From assembly GCA_012839395.1 (NCBI GenBank), contig DUNJ01000155.1, forward strand, positions 1 through 21,219: a DNA stretch of 21,219 nucleotides. Reading direction: 5' to 3'. The DNA comes from Tepidimicrobium sp. (GTDB taxonomy: Bacteria; Bacillota; Clostridia; Tissierellales; Tepidimicrobiaceae). The notes beneath the pieces are model-generated. The model did not search any database. It saw only the letters and a program-made list of their open reading frames with translations, and was not told where the DNA came from. Numbering within the stretch: the stretch's first letter is position 1; every line of letters starts with the position of its first letter. Both the position numbers and the translations under genes were made by a program. Shown here one piece after another: positions 15,157 to 21,219 of the stretch.

Positions 15157-17007
15157 TTAATCATCCTTTGATTTCAACTTTTCCAACCTTTCCTCTTCTG
15201 TTATAGGAGTGCCTTTCGCATAATCTACCGCATCGATAAATCCATATTTCATAATTTTAGTCAATAGTTTTTCCTGCTTGTATTCTGGATGGTTGATCCC
15301 CGGTGCCGCCATATAGCCCCGCCTTATGGACTCCTCCAGGGTAGGGCCATTTGCTAGATATGGAGCATAGGTTGATAAGTGGGCCCCATCGAATAAGGGA
15401 TTTAGTCTTGCTATCTCCCTTAATAGGAAGGAAGCCTCCTTCACTAAATGTTCTTTTCTGCTGAGTACTATCGGATCCTTTATATATTTTATTAGGTCTG
15501 GCTTATTCTCCTGGAATAACCTAATAGCCCTACGGACTATCTGGGAACTCTCTATTATATCCTCAGGCTTTGCCGCATAATTGGCCTCACAGTAACTAAC
15601 TAGATGGATTATCTGAGGATCCAGCAGCATCTGCAATAGGGTAGATCTTGCCAATTGATATTTTGCCCTTTCCAAATCTGGACTCAAATGCTCTATCCCA
15701 GTCCTAGTCTCAATCCACATAGCTGGCAAAGGTTGTCTATAAGCAGCTATCTCGTTACAAATTTGCATAGCGGCCGTCATCTTAGCTAGATCTGCAAAAT
15801 CACCCGTTTCAGCTGGCTTGTTAAGCTGAAATTGATATATTAGATCCTTAACACCAGCGGTAACCATTACAGCTGTTATTAAGCCATAATCTGCCACTAT
15901 TATACTATCGTGGGCATACCTAGAAGCCCATTGATTTGGATCATTCATCTCCGTCGGAATCTCCAACTCGGCTAGCTTCTTAACAGCTAATATATGCTCT
16001 TCAATCGATTCGGGTACAGGCGAGGGACCTCTGCCATCTAGTTCATTAAACCAGAAAAGAGGTATAGCCTGGTGTGCACCTATTAGCATTCCAGCCTCAA
16101 TACATATGTCTATAAAATTTAATATATCGGATACATGGGCGTAGGGCTTTATGGATGGGTAATTGCCCCGCCTGGTTGCTTGGAAAAGTCTTACTAAATC
16201 ATCGTAGTCTTTATATGGAACTCCACCATCATTTTTTCTCGATTTGAATTCTTCAGGTTTGCCAAAATATCTTTGGGATAGATCTGATGAGCCTAAGGAT
16301 ATCTCATCTACCACCTTTGCATCTGCTAATATCCTTATCCCCTCTACTGTAGGACCTATAGAATCTGATGGAATCCCAAAATGAGTTCGTATAAGGGGCC
16401 GCTGTGCCTCTATAGCTCTATAAGGTAAGGAGGAAATGGCCCTTTCAGATGGTATGTTTAAAGGAGGTTCTAATCGATATTCCTCTTTAGAAATTACTTC
16501 CTCTGCCAACTGATCTAATACCTCTATTTGGTATGGAAATAATTCTTCTTTAATATCCTCCAATATATTTTCCCTTCTCCTATCATAGATTTCAAGGAAA
16601 TCCAATACGGAAGCGACTCTAGCCAATGGGCAGGTTTCCTGAGCAACTAAAAAGACCTGACAGGGAAGTTCAAATCGTATCTCCCTCAATATCTCGATGG
16701 TCTTAGGAAGACCTGCGAATGCAATTTTTCTTTGCTCTCCATTAGGTCTAAATAATACACCTAATTCCTTCAACCTAAACAATGTGGCCTTCAATTCTTT
16801 TATGCCGACCTCAGGAGTTAATCTATAGCTAATCCCTATGTGATGAGGATCATGCTGGCTTATAGCTTTAGCTATATCCCTTAAGGTTTCCCCGGGTTCT
16901 AGAATTACAGTGTCAAACCCTGCCAACTTTGCAATATTTGCTGCTTTGAATAATCCCTCCGTATGTGGATCATTCCCTATTGTAAAGCTTAAAAACACCT
17001 TTTTCAT
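15157..17007 (-). CDS. Cobalamin-binding mutase-like protein (N-terminal B12 domain plus glutamate-mutase-E-like barrel)
   Basis: About 616 residues. The N-terminal 130 residues form a Rossmann-like B12 domain: KVFLSFTIGNDPHTEG carries D13-x-H15-x-x-G18, the signature in which the histidine replaces the base under cobalt in adenosylcobalamin mutases and methionine synthase. Ser60 and Leu63 (SYRL) may be the second loop. Residues from about 195 to 480 look like a TIM barrel distantly similar to the E subunit of glutamate mutase (KNDGGVPYKDYDDL, IPLFWFNELDGRGP, EIPTEMNDPNQW). The combination points to a carbon-skeleton or amino-group mutase with both parts in one chain. The substrate is unknown. 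Start at ATG 17007 after AAGGGAG; an in-frame ATG at 17061 has a poor site. Partner: the opine-dehydrogenase-like gene 34 nt downstream. Confidence 0.65.
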   Translation of the reverse strand: MKKVFLSFTIGNDPHTEGLFKAANIAKLAGFDTVILEPGETLRDIAKAISQHDPHHIGISYRLTPEVGIKELKATLFRLKELGVLFRPNGEQRKIAFAGLPKTIEILREIRFELPCQVFLVAQETCPLARVASVLDFLEIYDRRRENILEDIKEELFPYQIEVLDQLAEEVISKEEYRLEPPLNIPSERAISSLPYRAIEAQRPLIRTHFGIPSDSIGPTVEGIRILADAKVVDEISLGSSDLSQRYFGKPEEFKSRKNDGGVPYKDYDDLVRLFQATRRGNYPSIKPYAHVSDILNFIDICIEAGMLIGAHQAIPLFWFNELDGRGPSPVPESIEEHILAVKKLAELEIPTEMNDPNQWASRYAHDSIIVADYGLITAVMVTAGVKDLIYQFQLNKPAETGDFADLAKMTAAMQICNEIAAYRQPLPAMWIETRTGIEHLSPDLERAKYQLARSTLLQMLLDPQIIHLVSYCEANYAAKPEDIIESSQIVRRAIRLFQENKPDLIKYIKDPIVLSRKEHLVKEASFLLREIARLNPLFDGAHLSTYAPYLANGPTLEESIRRGYMAAPGINHPEYKQEKLLTKIMKYGFIDAVDYAKGTPITEEERLEKLKSKDD

Positions 17008-17220
17008 ATACCTACTCCCTTTCCTTATTATCATTTTTACGGTTATATAGTATATGTCCATTCCCTACCTGGCTTATTGAAATCCCCCCGGTTGTCGAAA
17101 TGTTTCTAACTTTAACCCTATAGTTATTTTACACTAAAACGGGATAGATTTCATCCTTTTTTATAAAATCTATGCCAAATATGGTATGTGGGTATGTGGC
17201 CTGCATTATAATCATTTCCC
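17008..17220 (-). other. Leader region before the B12/opine operon, with one hairpin
   Basis: No gene is visible in these 213 nt. An 8-bp inverted repeat (17144-17151 with 17166-17173, ATAGATTT/AAATCTAT) lies about 50 nt past the DNA glycosylase stop and may end that transcript, though the T-run after it is short. I searched for the conserved B12 box (GCCACTG) of a cobalamin riboswitch and did not find it, which is notable upstream of a cobalamin-binding protein. Confidence 0.4.
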
Positions 17221-17829
17221 CTATTTTGCTCTACTAGATATCTCCCATATATAAAGGGAAGCTACCGTGCCATAAGGGCTATATCTATTTTTATATACTT
17301 CGAAATCCTCCCTTGTTAACTCAGCCAATCCGTATAATTTCATAATACCCCGCCTAATCCCTAAGTCCTTATAACTGAGCACATCAGTCCTTTGCAATGA
17401 ATTTATCAGAAGCATTTCAGCTGTCCACTCTCCCACTCCCTTCAAGGAAGTCAATTCCTTTTTTATCTGTTGATCTGTAAGATTGTGTAAATTTTCTAGG
17501 TCCATCTTTTTAGAGATAACCGCTTCCGCTATGCCCTTGATATACCCTGCCTTCCTTAAGGACATCCCACATTGCTGTATGGATTCCAATGACGCTTTAT
17601 CTATATTCTCGGGAGTGAGCTCCCCGACCAACCCTATTAATCTATTTCTCACAGTGGTAGCAGCCTTTGTAGATATCTGCTGGCTAATTATGCTTGAAAT
17701 GAGAGCCACAAATATATTTGGTTCCACCCTCCTCTTTATCATACCAATTCTATCTATTTCCTTTGCTAGTTTGCTATCCACCTTTTTAAGGTGCTTTATT
17801 GCTTCTTCCGTGTATTCAAAATAATTCAT
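17221..17829 (-). CDS. AlkA/HhH-GPD DNA-3-methyladenine glycosylase
   Basis: Base-excision repair enzyme that removes alkylated purines from DNA. 202 residues, the short form without the AlkA N-terminal domain. The helix-hairpin-helix is LTSLKGVGEWTAEMLLI (about 126-142), followed after about 15 residues by the catalytic aspartate in SYKDLGIRRG. FVALISSIISQQIST (40-54) is the usual first helix of the fold. There is no four-cysteine iron-sulphur loop, so it is not an Nth or MutY. ATG start after GGAGGTTAATT. It lies 55 nt downstream of azlD on the same strand and could share that transcript. With ogt it gives this region two alkylation-repair genes, although they are not adjacent. Confidence 0.88.
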   Translation of the reverse strand: MNYFEYTEEAIKHLKKVDSKLAKEIDRIGMIKRRVEPNIFVALISSIISQQISTKAATTVRNRLIGLVGELTPENIDKASLESIQQCGMSLRKAGYIKGIAEAVISKKMDLENLHNLTDQQIKKELTSLKGVGEWTAEMLLINSLQRTDVLSYKDLGIRRGIMKLYGLAELTREDFEVYKNRYSPYGTVASLYIWEISSRAK

Positions 17830-17884
17830 AATTAACCTCCATCCTTATAAATCGAAATACCAATATAAGCAATCTGCTTTAAAC

Positions 17885-18190
17885 CTATATAATGTTTATA
17901 ATTACAAAGGATAACATTATCCCGGCCAACACCGATAGTATTAAATTTCCCTTTTTGTAGGATAAAATTCCCGCAATTCCTATACCTGCTATAGTTGCGG
18001 CTTTCATACCACTTTCCGCTGTCATAATCCCACGAGTTATCAATATACTTAAGGATGTATGAGGTACATAATATAAAAATTCTTCTATGTTTTTATTCAT
18101 TTTCCTATTGCCTAACATTAGCAGCGGAACTAGCCTTGGTAAATAAGTAGCCAATGTCATCCCTATTATTAAAGACAAATGGTTTTTCAA
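17885..18190 (-). CDS. azlD: AzlD-type small subunit of a branched-chain amino acid exporter
   Basis: A 101-residue membrane protein with three to four hydrophobic segments (about 2-20, 40-57, 61-77, 80-101). The family text TYLPRLVPLLML near the N-terminus, with its conserved Arg and Pro in the first helix, is typical of AzlD (PF05437). It works with AzlC as an exporter of leucine, isoleucine, valine and their toxic analogues. The start is TTG (18190-18188), which overlaps the azlC stop by 4 nt (TTGA) after AAGGAGAG, so translation is coupled. Confidence 0.87.
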   Translation of the reverse strand: MKNHLSLIIGMTLATYLPRLVPLLMLGNRKMNKNIEEFLYYVPHTSLSILITRGIMTAESGMKAATIAGIGIAGILSYKKGNLILSVLAGIMLSFVIINII

Positions 18191-18891
18191 TTCTCTCTCT
18201 CCTTGTCAAAAAATATTATCCCAAATATAGATGATATAAGTATCGCAAGGATTATATCCCAGCCAAATCCAAATATTTTGGAATAAAACAATGCCATATA
18301 AACTATTGCAGATATCATAGATAGATATAATATATTTTTCGATTTGCTTATCTCAGGAAATAGTAAGGCGGCAAACATGGCATATAACCCTATACCTAAA
18401 CTTGATTGCAGTGAAATTGGTAAAACCTCACCTATCATATACCCAAGCATGGTACCTAAAACCCAAGAACTATAGGATAATGTATTCAATGTCAATATAA
18501 AGGCTGAATTCATCTTTTCCTTATTAAATGAAATAATTGAAAAGGTTTCATCGGTAATTCCAAAGGCCACTATAGGCAGTAATTTCCTGGAAACATTCTG
18601 AAGATGTACCGCTAAGGATGCAGACATAATTATATGCCTTAAGTTTAATAAAGCAGTCGTAAATACTATGCTACCCACATTAACCCCCGCCCCCATTAAG
18701 TCTATAGCCATAAATTGACTAGCTCCTGCATAGACCATAATAGACAACAGGCTTGTATCTCTAAAGGACATCAGGGTATTTTTGGATAGCAATCCGAAAG
18801 CCATTGCAACAGGAAAATATCCAATCATAATGGGCAATGCTATCTTTGTGCCATCCCTAATGCTGCTTTTAATTCCTTCTTGTATTTTCAT
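18187..18891 (-). CDS. azlC: AzlC-type branched-chain amino acid permease
   Basis: 234 residues. The N-terminal half has the family text ALPIMIGYFPVAMAFG, followed by YAGASQFMAIDLMGAG and LLNLRHIIMSAS, all conserved in AzlC (PF03591). Six to seven membrane helices are visible. The protein is the large subunit of the AzlCD exporter and ends with a charged tail (FFDKEREN). ATG start after AAGGAC, some ten bases upstream. A strong promoter is visible upstream at 18935-18963. azlC and azlD overlap by 4 nt. In an amino-acid fermenter the pair would relieve excess branched-chain amino acids. Confidence 0.9.
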   Translation of the reverse strand: MKIQEGIKSSIRDGTKIALPIMIGYFPVAMAFGLLSKNTLMSFRDTSLLSIMVYAGASQFMAIDLMGAGVNVGSIVFTTALLNLRHIIMSASLAVHLQNVSRKLLPIVAFGITDETFSIISFNKEKMNSAFILTLNTLSYSSWVLGTMLGYMIGEVLPISLQSSLGIGLYAMFAALLFPEISKSKNILYLSMISAIVYMALFYSKIFGFGWDIILAILISSIFGIIFFDKEREN

Positions 18892-18934
18892 ATATGATCG
18901 TCCTTCTCTATATTATTTCGAAAACGTTAATAAC

Positions 18935-18963
18935 ATTATATTAATACTTCGGGAAAGGTACAA
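18935..18963 (-). promoter_or_regulatory. Sigma-A promoter of azlCD
   Basis: On minus, TTGTAC (18963-18958), a 17-nt spacer and a perfect TATAAT (18940-18935). Transcription should begin about 35-40 nt before the azlC start. It is divergent from the uppP promoter about 31 nt away, so one regulator could affect both. Confidence 0.7.
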
Positions 18964-18993
18964 GCAAAATAGCATTTAACCCTATCAATTTTC

Positions 18994-19022
18994 TTGTGAT
19001 ATTGGATAAAAGGTGATATTAT
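18994..19022 (+). promoter_or_regulatory. Sigma-A promoter of uppP
   Basis: TTGTGA (18994-18999), a 17-nt spacer, then TATTAT (19017-19022), giving a leader of about 45 nt before the uppP ATG at 19073. Spacing is ideal and each hexamer has one or two mismatches. Confidence 0.6.
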
Positions 19023-19072
19023 TTATAGTTGTTAAGCACTTAATTTTGAAAATAATATGGAGGTTAAATGAT

Positions 19073-19897
19073 ATGTATATAATTGAATTGTTAAAAACCA
19101 TCTTTTTAGGAATTGTAGAAGGAATTACCGAATGGTTGCCCATAAGTAGTACTGGGCATATGATTCTAGTTGAGGAATTTATTCAATTAAATGCCTCAGA
19201 AGCGTTTAAAGAAATGTTCTTCGTGGTAATTCAGTTAGGAGCCATAATGGCAGTGGTTCTCCTATATTTTCATAAATTAAATCCTTTCGCAGCCAATAAA
19301 TCTATACGCCAAAAGAGGGATACTATGAGAATTTGGTATAAGGTCATCGTTGGTGTTATCCCAGCAGCAATTATAGGATTACTATTCGACGATTGGTTAA
19401 ATGAACATTTTTATAACTATTGGACCGTTGCAACTATGTTGATCGTATATGGAGTTCTCTTTATCCTAGTTGAGAACCGCAATAAACTTAGATCTGTAAA
19501 GATAGAAAATTTCAATCAATTATCATATGCTACTGCTTTAGGTATAGGTGTATTTCAGGTTCTGGCCTTAATTCCGGGAACTTCCCGTTCCGGTGCAACT
19601 ATACTTGGTGGAATTATACTTGGTGCCTCCAGATCTATCGCAGCTGAATATTCATTTTTTCTATCCATTCCTGTAATGTTTGGTGCAAGTGCCCTAAAAT
19701 TGGTCAAATTTGGCCTTCATTTTACAGGTATGGAAATCGCCATTCTTTTAACGGGAATGATTGTAGCATTTGTGGTTTCTGTAATGGCTATAAGTTTCTT
19801 TTTAAGGTACATAAAGAATAACGACTTTAAAGCATTTGGCTGGTATCGCATTGCGTTGGGTACGTTAGTGCTTGGTTACTTTTTATTATTAGGTTAA
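19073..19897 (+). CDS. uppP: Undecaprenyl-diphosphatase (bacitracin resistance protein)
   Basis: Integral membrane enzyme that dephosphorylates undecaprenyl pyrophosphate to recycle the lipid carrier for peptidoglycan; extra copies give bacitracin resistance. 274 residues with about eight hydrophobic segments. Both family signatures are present: EGITEWLPISSTGH near residue 14 and PGTSRSGATI in the second half. The ATG at 19073 lies nine bases after GGAGG; the frame is open further upstream, but that extension has no ribosome site and overlaps the promoter region. It is the only complete plus-strand gene in the window and is followed by a strong hairpin. Confidence 0.95.
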   Translation: MYIIELLKTIFLGIVEGITEWLPISSTGHMILVEEFIQLNASEAFKEMFFVVIQLGAIMAVVLLYFHKLNPFAANKSIRQKRDTMRIWYKVIVGVIPAAIIGLLFDDWLNEHFYNYWTVATMLIVYGVLFILVENRNKLRSVKIENFNQLSYATALGIGVFQVLALIPGTSRSGATILGGIILGASRSIAAEYSFFLSIPVMFGASALKLVKFGLHFTGMEIAILLTGMIVAFVVSVMAISFFLRYIKNNDFKAFGWYRIALGTLVLGYFLLLG

Positions 19898-19903
19898 AAT
19901 AAG

Positions 19904-19944
19904 AAAATGAAAGGATTTTTAGAAATATAAAATCCTTTCATTTT
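19904..19944 (+). terminator. 16-bp perfect hairpin after uppP, possibly bidirectional
   Basis: Arms 19904-19919 and 19929-19944 are exact reverse complements around a 9-nt loop. The arms end in A and T runs, so the 3' arm closes with TTTT on plus and the same holds on minus. It stands 6 nt past the uppP stop and also faces the minus-strand genes coming from the right, so it probably ends both transcripts. Confidence 0.75.
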
Positions 19945-19948
19945 AAAT

Positions 19949-20126
19949 TCATTTCACAGATTTTAACCTCGATATATCTAGCCAGTTCTTAGCCGTTATC
20001 TGCTCCATTAGATCTAGGTCTTCTCTTTGAGCCGTTACCTCATTATATATTGGTGCTTTCCTCTAATGCTAAAATCTGTTTTTGAATGTACTCTAGTATG
20101 GATAAAATTTTCTGTTCATTATTCAA
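19949..20126 (-). pseudogene. Frameshifted small coiled-coil protein gene
   Basis: A TTG at 20126-20124 follows AGGGAGG by five bases and opens a frame encoding NNEQKILSILEYIQKQILAL, a heptad-patterned helix, which stops at 20043. A second frame, shifted by one base, continues with PIYNEVTAQREDLDLMEQIT and AKNWLDISRLKSVK to a TGA at 19951-19949. Joined, they would give a protein of about 58 residues like the small coiled-coil proteins common in clostridia. The break lies near 20050-20060. It may be a dead gene or a sequencing error; the function is unknown. Confidence 0.5.
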
Positions 20127-20190
20127 TAAAGCCTCCCTTCAATCATTATTTCACCCACAACTTTTAATATAATTAAACTATAAATAATCA

Positions 20191-20964
20191 TCATAGATGA
20201 GAATAAAACCAATTTATACATTCTTCCATCATATTAGTAGTTACAAAATGATCTAAATTAGAGTATTCAATTAGCTGTATTTTATTCTTATCCCGATATA
20301 AGGGTTTTATTTTTTCATAAAACAATCTTTGACTTTCAATAGAAACCATATTATCGTTGTCCCCATGTAACATCAAAATAGGTCTATTTTTCAATATATC
20401 TAAATTGTTCATAGGGTCTAATTTTTTAACCTTGTCCTCTATACTTTTTAGTCCTCGATCCACTTTAATTTTGAAGGTTTTTTTAAAATATTCATTGGAA
20501 TATTCCCATCCGCATGAACCATTAAATACTACTAATACCCTTATATTTGAATTGTGGGTAAATACTCCTGCTGCTGTAAATCCACCCATGGAATTGCCTA
20601 CAACCCCTATTCTATTGGAATCTGCACCCCATTTACATGCCAATCCCTCTATTATTTCTTTCGATTCATCTATATTGCTAAATATAGTATCCCAAAAATA
20701 TCTTTCCATATTTTCAGTGCTTTCATAATCGATAGGACCCCGCTCCCCATGATTAATAGCATCTGGTATTATTACCTGATATCCTAGGGTAGCCAATATA
20801 AAAGCTCTAAACCGCTGATTCTCCTTGTTGGAACTCCAGCCGTGATAGAAAATAATTGTAGGATATAGTCCTTGACCTTTAACTGGCCTAAATAGAATAG
20901 CTGGAATCTTATTTATGTATATCTTCTCCTCTATTACATGGTCAGACCTTAACCAATTCTTCAT
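20191..20964 (-). CDS. Alpha/beta hydrolase, YitV/prolyl-oligopeptidase-like esterase
   Basis: 257 residues, cytoplasmic. Core text: PTIIFYHGWSSNKENQRF (oxyanion strand and loop), the nucleophile elbow GNSMGG with its serine at about residue 125, the acid in LMLHGDNDNMVS, and the histidine in NLDHFVTTNM. The fold and length resemble the YitV/YtmA-like hydrolases of Bacillus. The substrate is not readable, and esterase or peptidase activity are both possible. ATG start after AGGAGGG. It stands alone on minus; its promoter should lie in 20970-21060. No terminator is obvious directly after its stop. Confidence 0.83.
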   Translation of the reverse strand: MKNWLRSDHVIEEKIYINKIPAILFRPVKGQGLYPTIIFYHGWSSNKENQRFRAFILATLGYQVIIPDAINHGERGPIDYESTENMERYFWDTIFSNIDESKEIIEGLACKWGADSNRIGVVGNSMGGFTAAGVFTHNSNIRVLVVFNGSCGWEYSNEYFKKTFKIKVDRGLKSIEDKVKKLDPMNNLDILKNRPILMLHGDNDNMVSIESQRLFYEKIKPLYRDKNKIQLIEYSNLDHFVTTNMMEECINWFYSHL

Positions 20965-21121
20965 ATTTGCCCTCCTATCCTAGATTGCTTGCCTCCTTAT
21001 TAAGATATCATGAAACCATATATTAATAAAGGAAAAACCTTTTCAAGTCTTTCTACTAATTTATTTATGCGGCCTAATTATACTAAGCTGTCCTAATTGC
21101 TAGGTTATTTTTAATTTTTAT

Positions 21122-21149
21122 ATAAATTGTGCAAACCTTCACAATTTAT
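21122..21149 (+). promoter_or_regulatory. 10-bp dyad upstream of the last gene, Crp/Fnr-like
   Basis: Arms 21122-21131 and 21140-21149 are perfect reverse complements around 8 nt. The core reads TGTGC-6 nt-TCACA, one base from the general Crp/Fnr family dyad TGTGA-6 nt-TCACA. An AT-rich stretch with TATTAT (21152-21157) follows, so the dyad would cover or abut the -35 region of the gene starting at 21203. Confidence 0.45.
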
Positions 21150-21202
21150 GTTATTATATAAATAGGTAGAAGTTAATGAATAATCTAAAGGGGGAGAGTT
21201 GT

Positions 21203-21219
21203 ATGATTATTGGAGTGCC
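21203..21219 (+). CDS. First codons of a gene, probably alanine dehydrogenase
   Basis: The ATG at 21203 follows AAAGGGGGAGAG, a strong ribosome site. Only five full codons are present (MIIGV), and the next begins CC. Alanine dehydrogenases of this group typically begin MIIGVPKEIKNNE, so ald is the best guess. It would interconvert alanine and pyruvate with NAD. The evidence is very short. Confidence 0.4.

Noticed and set aside
15120..15164. Upstream ATG (15164) as the start of the opine-dehydrogenase-like gene
   Set aside because: The ATG at 15122 has a properly spaced AAAGGGTG and starts directly at the Rossmann strand.
17120..17180. Sigma-54 promoter before the B12 operon
   Set aside because: TTGGCA matches the -24 element, but the required GC at -12 is AT.
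17008..17220. Cobalamin riboswitch upstream of the B12-binding gene
   Set aside because: No GCCACTG-type B12 box or matching helices could be found; GCCACA near 17198 is only a partial match.

Overview
The window is AT-rich Bacillota DNA, most likely from an anaerobic Clostridia/Tissierellia-type organism. The signs are near-consensus AGGAGG ribosome sites, several TTG starts behind strong Shine-Dalgarno sequences, sigma-A-like promoters, and typical clostridial genes (azlCD, uppP, guaBA, ybjQ, probably ald at the right edge). Almost everything lies on the minus strand; only uppP and the gene entering at the right edge are on plus.

Layout, left to right. Positions 1-122 are a perfect 46-bp foldback that breaks the 5' part of an NfrB-like glycosyltransferase gene; it looks like a chimeric contig end. 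Next are a choloylglycine-hydrolase-family gene and a zinc-ribbon gene (353-1617). Positions 1837-8461 hold a two-gene restriction/defence operon: a PLD-nuclease/SNF2-helicase protein, then 1 nt later a large Eco57I/PglX-like N6-adenine methylase with its own specificity region. Its upstream edge (8527-9105) holds gene wreckage: a methyltransferase scrap joined to a frameshifted, C-terminally truncated metallo-beta-lactamase-fold gene. Upstream of that is an O6-methylguanine-DNA methyltransferase gene (ogt) whose active-site cysteine codon is TGA. The conserved frame continues perfectly beyond it and a small SECIS-like hairpin follows, making it a selenoprotein candidate.

Then come a small membrane protein plus YbjQ pair (9803-10316), guaB-guaA (10543-13521), and an unusual two-gene operon of a cobalamin-binding mutase-like protein and an opine-dehydrogenase-like protein (13797-17007). 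These are followed by an AlkA-type DNA glycosylase, azlCD (branched-chain amino acid export), divergent uppP (undecaprenyl-pyrophosphate phosphatase), a frameshifted small coiled-coil gene, an alpha/beta hydrolase, and the first codons of what is probably alanine dehydrogenase.

The GuaA glutaminase domain has glycine (GGT) where the catalytic cysteine should be, so this GMP synthetase probably uses free ammonia, which would suit an amino-acid fermenter. Together the window offers four points of interest: a probable Sec-containing Ogt, a compact helicase-methylase defence module, an uncharacterised B12/opine operon, and a glutaminase-dead GuaA. Functions are read from recognised motifs and family memory; no database search was run.
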